Positions 8,263 through 17,066 of a stretch of 32,817 nucleotides of DNA are shown here, piece by piece; the stretch's first letter is position 1, and each line of letters begins with the position of its first letter. The DNA comes from Gammaproteobacteria bacterium. Lineage in GTDB: Bacteria; Pseudomonadota; Gammaproteobacteria; Steroidobacterales; Steroidobacteraceae. A model generated the notes under the pieces. It did no database searches, was not told where the DNA came from, and saw nothing but the letters and a program-made list of their open reading frames with translations. The position numbers and the translations under genes are program-made. Location of the stretch: assembly GCA_028870355.1 (NCBI GenBank), contig JAGWPU010000014.1:1-32817 (forward strand). Direction: 5' to 3'.

Positions 8263-9405
8263 ATGAACACCCCGATGCGGCGCTGCGCGCTCGCGATGGC
8301 CCTGGGCGCGGTGGCGCTCGCCGCAACCAGCGCATCGGCCGCGGTGCGCGCAACGCCAGCGACCCCGGCAGCCGCCGCGACCTTCGCCGCGACGCGGATC
8401 GCGAACTGGCCGGTCCCGGGCGCGGCACTCACCTCGTTCGACATCGGCACCGTGAACGCGGACGGGACCTACGCGTTCTCGGACCGCTCGAATCGCAGCG
8501 TCGACCTCTACCGCGTCGCGACCGGGCGGTTCCTCGGCCACGTGACCGGCTTCGCCGGCTACGACAAGGCGCGCGGCTTCGACGCGGCCGGTCCCGACGG
8601 CGTGGTCGCGGTCGGGCGGCGCGAATTCTGGGCCGGTGACGGCGACAGCAGCGTGAAGGTGATCGACGTGCGCCGGCGCACGGTCGTCGCGAGCATCCCG
8701 ACCGGCGGTCGCCGCCGCGTCGACGAGATGACCTACGATGCGCGCGACCATCTGGTCGTGGTCGTGAACAACGCCGACGATCCGCCGTTCGTGAGCCTGA
8801 TCTCGAGCCGCACGCGCAAGATCGTCGCGCGGCTCCCGCTCCCGCGCGCGACCGACGGCGCGGAGCAGCCGGCCTGGGATCCGGCGACCGGTCTCGTCTA
8901 TCTGTCGATCCCCGTGCTCGATCACGTCGCGGCGAACGGCGCGGTCGCGGTGATCGATCCGCGCGCGCATCGCGTGCTGCGGTACCTGCCGGTCAGCGCC
9001 TGCATGCCCGCGGGTCTCGCGGTCGGCCCGAACGGCCACTTGCTGCTCGGCTGCAGCGACGATGCGATCGCGAAGGGGTTCGCCGCGAAATCCGTGGTGA
9101 TGAACGCCCGCACCGGCCGGATCGTCGCGACGATTCCCGAGGTCGGTGGCTCCGACGAAGTCGGGTACGACCCGCAAACCGGGCGCTACGTGCTCGCCGC
9201 GGTCGCGAATCCCGGCGGGCCGGTGCTCGGCATCATCGACGCGCGCACCGATCGCTGGCTCGGGAACCTGCCGACCGGTCCCTCCGCGCACTCGGTCGCC
9301 GTCGACCCCCGGACCGGCAAGGTCCTCGTGCCGGTCGCCGCGCATCCTGGCGCGAGCGTGTGTCCGACGGGCTGCGTCGCGGTCTACGCGCTGCGCGCCG
9401 ACTGA
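8263..9405 (+). CDS. Exported YVTN/NHL-like beta-propeller protein
   Basis: A 380-residue protein with an N-terminal signal peptide: basic MRR, a hydrophobic alanine-rich core, then a likely cut after SASA near residue 26. The rest consists of repeated blades of the YVTN/lactonase-like type, for example VKVIDVRRRTVVASIPTGG, VAVIDPRAHRVLRYLPVSA, VVMNARTGRIVATIPEVGG and LGIIDARTDRWLGNLPTG, spaced about 45 residues apart. These fit a periplasmic beta-propeller used for binding or as a scaffold; no catalytic residues can be named. AGGAG lies 8 nt before the ATG. The 3' end overlaps the convergent sensor-kinase gene by 22 nt. Function unknown; confidence is in the fold, not a role. Confidence 0.8.
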   Translation: MNTPMRRCALAMALGAVALAATSASAAVRATPATPAAAATFAATRIANWPVPGAALTSFDIGTVNADGTYAFSDRSNRSVDLYRVATGRFLGHVTGFAGYDKARGFDAAGPDGVVAVGRREFWAGDGDSSVKVIDVRRRTVVASIPTGGRRRVDEMTYDARDHLVVVVNNADDPPFVSLISSRTRKIVARLPLPRATDGAEQPAWDPATGLVYLSIPVLDHVAANGAVAVIDPRAHRVLRYLPVSACMPAGLAVGPNGHLLLGCSDDAIAKGFAAKSVVMNARTGRIVATIPEVGGSDEVGYDPQTGRYVLAAVANPGGPVLGIIDARTDRWLGNLPTGPSAHSVAVDPRTGKVLVPVAAHPGASVCPTGCVAVYALRAD

Positions 9406-10772
9406 GCCTCGGGCGGCGGGACCGGCGCAACCGCGACCGGTTCGCTGTAACGGACGCGCAAGCCGCCCCCGGGCCGGTTGTCGAGGCACAACTCGCCGCC
9501 GAGGGTGCGGGCGATCCCGCGCATGATCGCGAGCCCGAGTCCGCTGCCCGCGGCGTCCGCACCGGCGCGCAAGCGCTCGAACGGCTCAAACGCCCGCTCG
9601 AGGTCCTCGGGCGCGATCCCGGGACCGCTATCCTGGATCTCGACGACGGTGCGCCGACCGCCGCCGACGCCGTCCTCGGTGTAGACCGCGAGATCGACCC
9701 GACCGCCCTCGGGCGTGTAGCGCAGCGCATTGTCGAGCGCATTGCGCAGCAAGGTGTAGAGCTGGGTCGGATCGCTCGCGATCGAGGCGCTTGCATCACG
9801 GCTCATCCCGAGGTCGACGCGCCGCGCCTCCGCGAGCGGCAACAGGTCCTCGACCACCTGACGCAGCACCGCGGACGGATCGATGACGCGGCGCTCGAGC
9901 GCCCGGCCGGATTGCGCGCGGGCGAGACTCAGCAACTGCTCGGTCACCGTGCGGGTGCGCGCGAAGCCCTGCTGAACGCTGCGCAGCCGCTCGCGGGTGG
10001 CCGGGGGCAGTTCCCCGTGCGCGAGATTGTCAATCTGCAGACTCAAGGCCGCGATCGGCGTGCGCAGCTCGTGCGCCGCGTCGGCGACGAAGCGACGCTC
10101 CCGCTCGATGAGCGCGCCGAGTCGGGCGAGCAGCCGGTTGATCGACGCGACGAACGGTCGCAGTTCCTGCGGAACCCGCTCGACCGGCAAGGGATCCAGG
10201 CGCTCGTCGCTGCGTGCGTCGATCTGCGCCGCGAGCGTGTGGATCGGCCGCAGGCCGCGTCGCACGACCCAGGCCGACAGCAGCACGAGTACCGGGATCA
10301 GCGCGAGGACCGGCGACAACGCGTACTGCGCGCTGTCGAGCGCCGCCTCGTCGGGCACCGCGGTGCGCTGCGCGACCGCGACGCGTCCCGCGCGCCCACG
10401 GCTCACGTACACGCGCCAGTCGTGCCCATCGACGCTCACCGTGTGCATGCCGTCGCGCAACGCCGGCGGCAGGTGCAAGGGCAGCATCGAACGGCCGTCC
10501 TCGAGTCTCTCGACCACGACCGCGGTCGTCGCATCCTCCGCACGCCCTGGCGGTGCGAGCACCGCCGCCGGCAGCTCGCCGCGGTCGCGCACCAGGCTCG
10601 CGACCTGGCGCAATTGCAGATCCTGCAGCTGCTTCGCGCCCTGCAGCCCGAGCAGCGAGGATATCGCGGCCGTGCCGAGCGCGACGACGATCAGGCTCGC
10701 GGTGATCCACGCCCACAGTCGAAACAGCAGCGAGTGCGTCGCGGGACGGCGCCACGCCACGCGCCGGCTCAT
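9384..10772 (-). CDS. Two-component sensor histidine kinase, QseC/PmrB-like
   Basis: A 462-residue inner-membrane kinase. A first membrane helix (about 20-42) is followed by a periplasmic segment whose start, GAKQLQDLQLRQVASL, resembles the 2CSK_N sensor domain of QseC/TctE-like kinases. A second helix is at about 152-171. The H-box has the phosphorylated His234 (DAAHELRTPIAAL); the ATPase domain has the N-box NALDNALRYTPEGG (Asn344/Asn348), the G1 box DSGPGI and the G2 box GSGLGLAI. It should autophosphorylate on an envelope signal and pass phosphate to the adjacent regulator, whose stop overlaps its ATG (ATGA). Its last codons overlap the convergent beta-propeller gene. The ligand is unknown; a link to the divergent efflux operon is inferred from position. 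Confidence 0.95.
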   Translation of the reverse strand: MSRRVAWRRPATHSLLFRLWAWITASLIVVALGTAAISSLLGLQGAKQLQDLQLRQVASLVRDRGELPAAVLAPPGRAEDATTAVVVERLEDGRSMLPLHLPPALRDGMHTVSVDGHDWRVYVSRGRAGRVAVAQRTAVPDEAALDSAQYALSPVLALIPVLVLLSAWVVRRGLRPIHTLAAQIDARSDERLDPLPVERVPQELRPFVASINRLLARLGALIERERRFVADAAHELRTPIAALSLQIDNLAHGELPPATRERLRSVQQGFARTRTVTEQLLSLARAQSGRALERRVIDPSAVLRQVVEDLLPLAEARRVDLGMSRDASASIASDPTQLYTLLRNALDNALRYTPEGGRVDLAVYTEDGVGGGRRTVVEIQDSGPGIAPEDLERAFEPFERLRAGADAAGSGLGLAIMRGIARTLGGELCLDNRPGGGLRVRYSEPVAVAPVPPPEAQSARSA

Positions 10773-11455
10773 GATCCGGCACCCTCCGCCGGGGTGCGAT
10801 CCGGGGCGACCCGCCAGCCGACACCGCGCACGTTCTGGATCACGGCGGCGCCGAGCTTCTTGCGGATCGCGTGGATCAGGAACTCCACCGCATTGCTCTC
10901 GACTTCCTCGCCCCAGCCGTAGATCCGCTCCTCGAGCTCGCGCCGCGACAGAAGTGCCCCGGGGCGCAGCAGCAGCGCGTGCAGCAGCGCGAATTCTCGG
11001 TTCGACAGGCGCGCGCGCTCCTCGCCGGCGCGCGCCTCGCGGGTCGCCGGGTCGAGCTCCACGACGCCGTTGCCGAGCACCGGACGGCCCTGTCCGCCCT
11101 TGCGGCGCGCGATCGCACGCAAGCGCGCGAGCAGTTCCCCGGCGGCAAACGGCTTCACGAGGTAATCGTCGGCACCGAGATCGAGTCCGCGGATCCGCTC
11201 CTCGACGCCGTCGCGCGCGGTCAGGATCAACACCGGCAGGTCCTTGCCCGCGGCGCGCAGCGTCCGCAGCACGTCCAGCCCGTCCATGCCCGGCAATCCG
11301 AGATCGAGCAGGACCGCCTCGTACGTCACGGCGACGGCGCTCGCGAGCGCCGTCGGCCCATCGCGGACCCAATCGACCGCGTGCGCGGCGTCGCGCAGCG
11401 CCTGCAGCGTCGCCGCGCCGAGCATCGGGTCGTCTTCGACCAGCAGGATCCGCAT
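10769..11455 (-). CDS. OmpR/PhoB-family response regulator, QseB/PmrA-like
   Basis: A 228-residue two-domain regulator. The receiver has the acidic pocket Glu7/Asp8/Asp9 (LLVEDDP), phospho-acceptor Asp51 (LLDLGLPGMDG), Thr79 (ILTAR) and Lys101 (YLVKPF). The C-terminal winged helix ends in VESNAVEFLIHAIRKKLG...VRGVGWR, the DNA-recognition helix and wing of the OmpR class. The normal start MRILLVEDD is the ATG at 11455-11453; an upstream ATG at 11467 would add four residues, and neither has a strong ribosome-binding site. It is coupled by ATGA overlap to the sensor kinase. It reads divergently from the RND efflux operon across a 105-117 nt spacer, the usual layout when such a regulator controls the pump. 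Confidence 0.96.
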   Translation of the reverse strand: MRILLVEDDPMLGAATLQALRDAAHAVDWVRDGPTALASAVAVTYEAVLLDLGLPGMDGLDVLRTLRAAGKDLPVLILTARDGVEERIRGLDLGADDYLVKPFAAGELLARLRAIARRKGGQGRPVLGNGVVELDPATREARAGEERARLSNREFALLHALLLRPGALLSRRELEERIYGWGEEVESNAVEFLIHAIRKKLGAAVIQNVRGVGWRVAPDRTPAEGAGS

Positions 11456-11483
11456 CCCGGGTACCATACCCGGATCTTGGCGG

Positions 11484-11516
11484 TCGGCAAGGGCCGTGCC
11501 GATCGGGGTCCGACCC
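11484..11516. promoter_or_regulatory. Two adjacent inverted repeats, candidate response-regulator site
   Basis: Two perfect dyads sit in the divergent spacer. TCGGCA and TGCCGA are separated by 7 nt (11484-11489 and 11497-11502); GGGTC and GACCC flank one base (11506-11510 and 11512-11516). Both lie upstream of the candidate -10 of the efflux operon, where an OmpR-type activator or autoregulator would bind. Short dyads are common in GC-rich DNA, so this is tentative. Confidence 0.35.
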
Positions 11517-11541
11517 TCAGTCTCGCCTAAGTCGACCCTGC

Positions 11542-11547
11542 GATAAT
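11542..11547 (+). promoter_or_regulatory. Extended -10 element for the RND efflux operon
   Basis: TGC followed by GATAAT forms an extended -10 element (5 of 6 matches in the hexamer) 25 nt before the ATG of the outer-membrane channel gene. No good -35 hexamer is at the right spacing, which suits an activator-dependent promoter. Confidence 0.45.
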
Positions 11548-11572
11548 CGCGTTTCCGCGAGGCACGAAGCCG

Positions 11573-12958
11573 ATGACCCAGCGTACCGACACCGCCCCTC
11601 CGAGTCCGCCGCGAACGCGGCCGCTCGCGCGTCTCGCCGCCGGCGCGCTCGCGCTCGCGCTCGCCGGCTGCGCGATCTATCGACCCTCGCCGCTACCGCG
11701 CGGGCCCGAACTCGCGCCGTCGCTCCCCGCGAAAGCGCCCCGGCCGCTCGACCTGGATCAGATCGCGACGCTCGCGGTGCTCAACAACCCCGACCTGAAC
11801 ACCGTGCGCGCACGGCTCGGCGTCGCTCAGGCACAGGCGTTCGCCGCCGGGATCCTGCCGAACCCGCAGTTCAACTTCAGCAGCGACCGCCCGATCGACC
11901 GCGTGAACGCCCCGGCCGACCCCCGCTACCCGGAATATCACGCCTACGGCTTCGGACTGTCGATCGACCTGCGGGCGCTGCTCACCCAGCACAGCCGGCA
12001 CGCGGCGGCGCACGCCGCGCTGCGTCAGGCGCGCGAGGAACTGCTGTGGCGCGAGTGGCAGACGGTCGCCGAGGCACGCTTGCTGTACGTCGCGCAAACG
12101 CTCGCCGACCGGCGCCGCGCACTACTCGACCCGTCGGCCGCCGCGTTCGCGCGCGCCGCCGCGCGCTCGCGCCGCGCACTCGCCGAGGGCAACGTCGCGC
12201 GCGACCAGGCGGATGCGGACCAGGCGATCCTGGTCGCGGTTCGCGCCCAGGCGACCGCGGCCGCACGCGAGGCGAATCAAAGCGAGCGGGCGCTGCGGGC
12301 GCTCCTCGGGCTCGCGCCGCAGGTCGAGGTGCCGCTCGCGCCGCTGCCGGCGCCACCGATCCCGAGCCGTGCTGCGATCGAAGCCGCCACCCGCGCCTTG
12401 CCGCAGCGACGACCGGATCTGCGCGCGTTGCGCGCCGGGTATCGCAGCCAGGAGGAGCAGGTGCGCATCGCGGTGCTGTCGCAGTTCCCGAACGTCGTGA
12501 TCGGCGTGAACCGGGCGCGCGACTTCTCCGACGTGCACTCGCTCGGCGATGCGGTGTCCTTCGACCTGCCGCTGTTCGATCGCGGCCAGGGCGAGATCGC
12601 GATCCAGCGCGCGACCCGCGCGCAGCTGCGCGCCGAGTACCTCGCGCGGCTCGATCAGTCGACCGCGGACGTCTGGCAGCTTTGGAGCGATCTGCGGCGC
12701 CTGCACGCCCAGCTCGAGGATCTCGACCGGCGGGTTCCCCGGCTCGCGCGCACGGTGAGCGCCGCGCGGCGCGCGTACCGGGCAGGGAACTACCCGGCCG
12801 CGAGCTATCTCGGCCTGGTCGGCGCGTATCTCGGCGCCGCCGGCACCCGGATCGACGTGCTGCAGTCCCTGTGGTCGGACTCGATCGCGCTCGCGACCTT
12901 GACCGGTACCCAAGTCGAACCGGCGATCGTCGCCGGTCACGAGGCGAATCCCACATGA
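11573..12958 (+). CDS. TolC-family outer-membrane efflux lipoprotein (CzcC/OprM-type)
   Basis: A 461-residue outer-membrane channel of an RND tripartite pump. A lipoprotein signal ends in the lipobox LALAGC with Cys33 as the lipidated residue. Two OEP repeats follow, rich in long amphipathic helices. Typical pieces are LAVLNNPDLNTVRARLGVAQAQ, the first-repeat strand NPQFNFSSDRP, and in the second repeat LPQRRPDLRALRAGYRSQEE, then FDLPLFDRGQGEIA. It opens a three-gene operon: its stop overlaps the adaptor start (ATGA). A GAGG about 10 nt before the ATG is the only ribosome-binding-site candidate. It probably depends on the divergent two-component system for expression; the substrate is unknown. 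Confidence 0.93.
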   Translation: MTQRTDTAPPSPPRTRPLARLAAGALALALAGCAIYRPSPLPRGPELAPSLPAKAPRPLDLDQIATLAVLNNPDLNTVRARLGVAQAQAFAAGILPNPQFNFSSDRPIDRVNAPADPRYPEYHAYGFGLSIDLRALLTQHSRHAAAHAALRQAREELLWREWQTVAEARLLYVAQTLADRRRALLDPSAAAFARAAARSRRALAEGNVARDQADADQAILVAVRAQATAAAREANQSERALRALLGLAPQVEVPLAPLPAPPIPSRAAIEAATRALPQRRPDLRALRAGYRSQEEQVRIAVLSQFPNVVIGVNRARDFSDVHSLGDAVSFDLPLFDRGQGEIAIQRATRAQLRAEYLARLDQSTADVWQLWSDLRRLHAQLEDLDRRVPRLARTVSAARRAYRAGNYPAASYLGLVGAYLGAAGTRIDVLQSLWSDSIALATLTGTQVEPAIVAGHEANPT

Positions 12959-14013
12959 AACACGTTCCCTGGATCGCCGCGGCCAGCGCCGCGGTCCTCG
13001 CCGTGGCGTGCCGCGGCGGCCTGCCGACTGCGACCGCCGACGACGCCGTCAGCGTGCTGGTGCAGACCATGCCGCTGGTGCGCGGCCGCCTGCCGCGCAC
13101 GCTCGTCGTGTACGGCCGGGCGCGCCCCGCGCCCGATGCCCGGCTCGCGCTGATGGCGCCCGTCGCCGCGCGGGTCGCGGCGGTGTACGTGCACACCGGA
13201 CAGTCGGTCGCGAAGGGCGCGGCACTCCTCGCGCTCGTCCCGACCCCGACGACCGCGGCCGCGTACCAGGCGGCGGTGTCCACCGAACGCGTCGCGCGCG
13301 ATGCGCTCCTGCGCACGCGGCAGTTGCTCGTGGCACGCCTCGCGACCGAGACTCAGGTCGCCGCGGCCGCCAAGACCGAGAGCGATGCGCGCGCGACGCT
13401 CGCGGCACTGCGGGCCCAGGGCGCGGCCGGCCTCACGACCCTGCGCGCGCCGGCCGCTGCGGTGGTCACGACGCTGAGTGCAATCCCGCAATCGATCGTC
13501 ACCGAAGGCAGTCCCCTCGTCGAGCTCGCGCGCACGCGATCCCTGGTGCTGGTCGCCGACGCGATGCCCGGGCAGGCGCTCGAGGTCACGGCCGGCGATC
13601 CGGTGAGCGTCGCGCCGATCGGCGCTCGCGGAACGTTCGCCGCGCGGGTCGCGATCCGCGGTGCCGCGGCGGATCCCGCGACCGGGCTCGTGCCGATCGA
13701 CATCCCGCTGCGCGCGGGCCGGATGCTCCCCGGTGAAGCGGCGGAAGCGACGATCACGGTCGCCGTGGTGGCCGGATTCGTGGTTCCGCACGCCGCGGTG
13801 CTGGTGAACGAGCGCGGCGCGACCTACCTCGTGCAGGTCGAAGCGGGCGTCGCGAAGCTCGTTCCGGTGCACGTCGCGGTCGCGGGCGGCGATCGCGACG
13901 TCGTCAGCGGCGCGCTCGACCCGCGCGCGCCGATCGTGCTCGCGGGCGCGTATCAGCTGCAGGACGGCATGAAGGTGCGCGACGCGAATCCGGCCGCGAA
14001 GACTGGCCGATGA
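12955..14013 (+). CDS. RND efflux periplasmic adaptor (membrane fusion protein)
   Basis: A 352-residue HlyD/CusB-type adaptor linking pump and channel in the periplasm. It has an N-terminal export signal with a weak possible lipobox (LAVAC, Cys19). A biotinyl-lipoyl half motif VAAVYVHTGQSVAKGAALL follows at about 75-93, then a short alpha-hairpin (about 100-150), the second lipoyl half TTLRAPAAAVVTTL, and beta-barrel and membrane-proximal domains ending in GAYQLQDGMKVRD. No metal-binding His/Met cluster or CusF-like domain is visible, which argues mildly against a heavy-metal pump. It overlaps both neighbours by 4 nt (ATGA at 12955-12958 and 14010-14013), so the three subunits are translated as a coupled unit. 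Confidence 0.92.
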   Translation: MKHVPWIAAASAAVLAVACRGGLPTATADDAVSVLVQTMPLVRGRLPRTLVVYGRARPAPDARLALMAPVAARVAAVYVHTGQSVAKGAALLALVPTPTTAAAYQAAVSTERVARDALLRTRQLLVARLATETQVAAAAKTESDARATLAALRAQGAAGLTTLRAPAAAVVTTLSAIPQSIVTEGSPLVELARTRSLVLVADAMPGQALEVTAGDPVSVAPIGARGTFAARVAIRGAAADPATGLVPIDIPLRAGRMLPGEAAEATITVAVVAGFVVPHAAVLVNERGATYLVQVEAGVAKLVPVHVAVAGGDRDVVSGALDPRAPIVLAGAYQLQDGMKVRDANPAAKTGR

Positions 14014-17000
14014 ATTTCGTCCGGCTGCTCGAGAACAATCGCGTCGCATTCCTGTGCGTCGCGTTCGCGCTCGCCGCGGCGGGCGTGTTCGCCGCGATCG
14101 GGCTGCCGGTCGGGCTGTTCCCGGTCACGAGCTTCCCGCGGATCCGGATCGAGGTGAGCGCCGGCAGCATGCCGGCGAAGCAGATGCTGGTCGACGTCAC
14201 CCAGCCGCTCGAGGAAGCGGCCCGTGCGGTCCCGGGCGCGGTCGACGTCGTGTCGACGACCTCGCGCGGCGCGGCCGAGATCTTCGTCGACTTCCCCTGG
14301 GGGTCGGACATGAACCAGGCGCTGCTGCGGGTCTCCACCGGATTCGCGCAAGCGCTGCCGAACCTGCCCGCGGGGACGACCTACGACGCGATCCAGATGA
14401 GCCCGAACGTGATCATGCCGTTCGTCTCCTACGCGTTGATCTCGAACACCGTCTCCCCGGCGGACCTGCGCCGGCTCGCGAAGTACCAGATCGGGCCGCT
14501 GCTGACCGGGATCCCCGGGATCCGGCGGGTCGGCGTGACCGGCGGCAAGACGCCGGAAGTCGAGGTGCGGATCGACCCGATGAGGCTCGCCGCGGTCGGA
14601 CTGTCGCTCAGCGACGTCTCGCAGGCGATCGCGGCGTCGAACACGATCAGCGCGGTCGGTCGGCTCGAGGACAACGACCTCCTGTACCTCGCGATCGACA
14701 ACAACGCGTTCACCTCGGTCCGCTCGGTCCGCAACGTGACCCTGCGGACCGCGAAGGGCGGCCTCGTGCGCCTCGGCGAGGTCGCGAGCGTGCGTCTCGG
14801 CTCGGTCCCGCAGTGGCTGCTGGTCGACGACAACGGCAAGCCCGCGGTCACCTTCGACGTGTACCAGCAGGATACCGCCGACTCCCTGAGCCTCGCGAAG
14901 CTCGTGCAGGCGAAGCTCGACGCGTTCATGCGCACGCAACCGAAGGCGATCGAGCTCTACAAGTGGTACGACCAGACCGAACTCGTGCGCTCCTCGATCG
15001 GCGCGGTCGAGGAAGCGATCCTCATCGGGCTCGTGCTCGCCGCGATGGTCGTGTTCGCGTTCCTGCGCAACTGGCGCGTCGCGACGGTCGCGATCGCGAT
15101 CGTGCCGCTATCGGTGCTGGTCACGATCCTGCTGCTCTACGGACTCGGGATGACGTTCAACATCATGACGCTCGGCGGGATCGCCGCGGCGATCGGCCTG
15201 CTGATCGACGATGCGATCGTGATGATCGAGCACATCGCACGGCGAGCCGGCGCACCGGGCCACGACGATGCGAATGCCGCAGTGCTGCCCGCGGCGCGCG
15301 AGTTCCTCGCGCCGCTGTTCGGGTCGAGCCTCGCGACGATCATCATCTTCGTCCCGCTCGCGTTCCTCTCCGGCATCACCGGGGCGTTCTTCAAGTTCCT
15401 GTCGCTCACGATGGCCTCGGCGCTGCTGATCTCCTACGCGCTCACCGCACTGATCGTGCCGCTGCTCGCCCACCAGATCATCGACTTTCGCCGCTGGAAG
15501 GACCCGGCCCACGGTCGCGAGACCTGGCTGACGCGCTGGCAGGGGCGCGCGCTCGAGACCTTGTTCGCGCGGCCGGCCTGGATCGGCGTCGCGCTCGCGC
15601 TGCTGATCGGCGGGGGGTACCTCGCGTACCGGCACGTCGGCACCGGCTTCCTGCCGCGGATGGACGAGGGCGGCTTCGTGCTGGATTACCAGACCGCGCC
15701 CGGCACCTCGCTCGCCGAGACCAACCGGGAGATCGGCGAGGTCGAGGCGATCCTGCGCAAGAACCCGTACGTCTACACGTTCTCGCGCCGAACCGGCGCC
15801 GGCCTCGGTGGCGACCTGACCGAGTCCTACCAGGGCGACTTCTTCGTGCGGTTGAAGCCGGCCTCGACCCGGCCGCCGATCTGGAAGGTGATGGACGCAC
15901 TCGACACCCGGATCACCAACGAGGTGCCGGGGATCCAGTTCGACACGCACGAGCTCCTCGACGACATGATCGGCGACATGGTCGGCCGCCGCCAACCGGT
16001 CGTGATCGAACTGACCGCAAAGAATCCGGACGTGCTCGATGCGGTCGCGCCGAAGGTCGCCGATGCGATCGCGACCGTGCCCGGCGTGCAACCGGCGTCG
16101 ATCAACAACGGCGTGATCCCGGCCGGCGACGCGCTCGAGGTGCACGTGAACGCCGCCGCCGCAGCGACCCAGGGCATGACCGCGATGGAGGTCGAGGGGC
16201 AGCTGTATCACTACCTGCACGGCACGGTCGTCACGCGCTATCTCGGCCAGGTGCAGGACGTCGGCGTGCGGGTGTGGCTCGACTCGCCGCGCGGCAGGGT
16301 CTATCGCCAGCAACTCGCCGAACTGCCGATCCGTGCGCCCGACGGGCACCTGTTCCCGCTCGGCACCGTCGCGACCACGACCTTCGTCAGCGGCCAGCCG
16401 GAGATCACCCGCGACAATCTCGCGCAGGTCGTCGCGGTCACCGCCGAGATCGGCGGCGGGCACGATCTCGGCTCGACGATCGCCGGCGTGAAGCGCGCGC
16501 TCGCCGCCCCCGGCGTGCTGCCGGCCGGCGTGTACTACTCGATCGGCGGCGCCTACAAGCAACAGCAGATGGCCGTGAAGGGCATGATCAAGGTGTTCGC
16601 GGCCGCCGCAATCGCCGAGTTCATCCTGATGCTGTTCCTGTACGGGCGGCTGTGGCTGCCGCTGATCATCCTCGCGAGCGCGGTGATCTCGAGCGGGGCG
16701 GTGTTCATCGGCCTGTGGGCGACCGGCACGGAGTTCAACATCACCGCGATGATGGGCATGGTGATGATCGTCGGCATCGCGACCGAGATGGCGATCTTCT
16801 TCGCGTCCGAATACCAGGCGCTCGAACGGGACCTGCCGACCCGCGAGGCGCTGACCGCGGCTGCACGCAACCGGCTGCGCCCGATCGTGATGTCGACGCT
16901 CGCGATGATCCTCGCGCTGATCCCGCTCGGGGCGGCGATCAGCGGATCGGGCGATCAGATGCTGCAGCCGCTGGCGATTGCGATCATCGCCGGCATCATC

Positions 17001-17066
17001 GTGCAGCTGCCGCTGGTGCTGGTCGTGATGCCGGTCGTCGTCGGCTGGACCCGGCGTCGCGCTTAA
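14010..17066 (+). CDS. RND-family efflux pump, inner-membrane permease
   Basis: A 1018-residue AcrB/CusA-type proton-driven pump with 12 expected transmembrane helices and two large periplasmic loops, each following helices 1 and 7. Helix 4 carries the proton-relay pair Asp400/Asp401 in GLLIDDAIVMIEHIARR, close to the HAE-1 pattern. Helix 10 reads MVGIATEMAIFFASEY, which lacks the usual Lys of AcrB-type pumps and looks more like the metal/unclassified branch. The substrate class is therefore unresolved. It follows the adaptor with ATGA overlap. Its TAA stop overlaps the stop of the convergent nucleotidyltransferase gene by 4 nt, so no room is left for a conventional terminator. Confidence 0.95.
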   Translation: MNFVRLLENNRVAFLCVAFALAAAGVFAAIGLPVGLFPVTSFPRIRIEVSAGSMPAKQMLVDVTQPLEEAARAVPGAVDVVSTTSRGAAEIFVDFPWGSDMNQALLRVSTGFAQALPNLPAGTTYDAIQMSPNVIMPFVSYALISNTVSPADLRRLAKYQIGPLLTGIPGIRRVGVTGGKTPEVEVRIDPMRLAAVGLSLSDVSQAIAASNTISAVGRLEDNDLLYLAIDNNAFTSVRSVRNVTLRTAKGGLVRLGEVASVRLGSVPQWLLVDDNGKPAVTFDVYQQDTADSLSLAKLVQAKLDAFMRTQPKAIELYKWYDQTELVRSSIGAVEEAILIGLVLAAMVVFAFLRNWRVATVAIAIVPLSVLVTILLLYGLGMTFNIMTLGGIAAAIGLLIDDAIVMIEHIARRAGAPGHDDANAAVLPAAREFLAPLFGSSLATIIIFVPLAFLSGITGAFFKFLSLTMASALLISYALTALIVPLLAHQIIDFRRWKDPAHGRETWLTRWQGRALETLFARPAWIGVALALLIGGGYLAYRHVGTGFLPRMDEGGFVLDYQTAPGTSLAETNREIGEVEAILRKNPYVYTFSRRTGAGLGGDLTESYQGDFFVRLKPASTRPPIWKVMDALDTRITNEVPGIQFDTHELLDDMIGDMVGRRQPVVIELTAKNPDVLDAVAPKVADAIATVPGVQPASINNGVIPAGDALEVHVNAAAAATQGMTAMEVEGQLYHYLHGTVVTRYLGQVQDVGVRVWLDSPRGRVYRQQLAELPIRAPDGHLFPLGTVATTTFVSGQPEITRDNLAQVVAVTAEIGGGHDLGSTIAGVKRALAAPGVLPAGVYYSIGGAYKQQQMAVKGMIKVFAAAAIAEFILMLFLYGRLWLPLIILASAVISSGAVFIGLWATGTEFNITAMMGMVMIVGIATEMAIFFASEYQALERDLPTREALTAAARNRLRPIVMSTLAMILALIPLGAAISGSGDQMLQPLAIAIIAGIIVQLPLVLVVMPVVVGWTRRRA

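Noticed and set aside
9384..11455. Naming the two-component system PmrAB and making it the regulator of the arn run
   Set aside because: It is about 11 kb away, next to a divergent efflux operon, and QseBC-like and PmrAB-like proteins cannot be told apart by eye; no PmrA-type box was found, and the arn promoter is outside the window.
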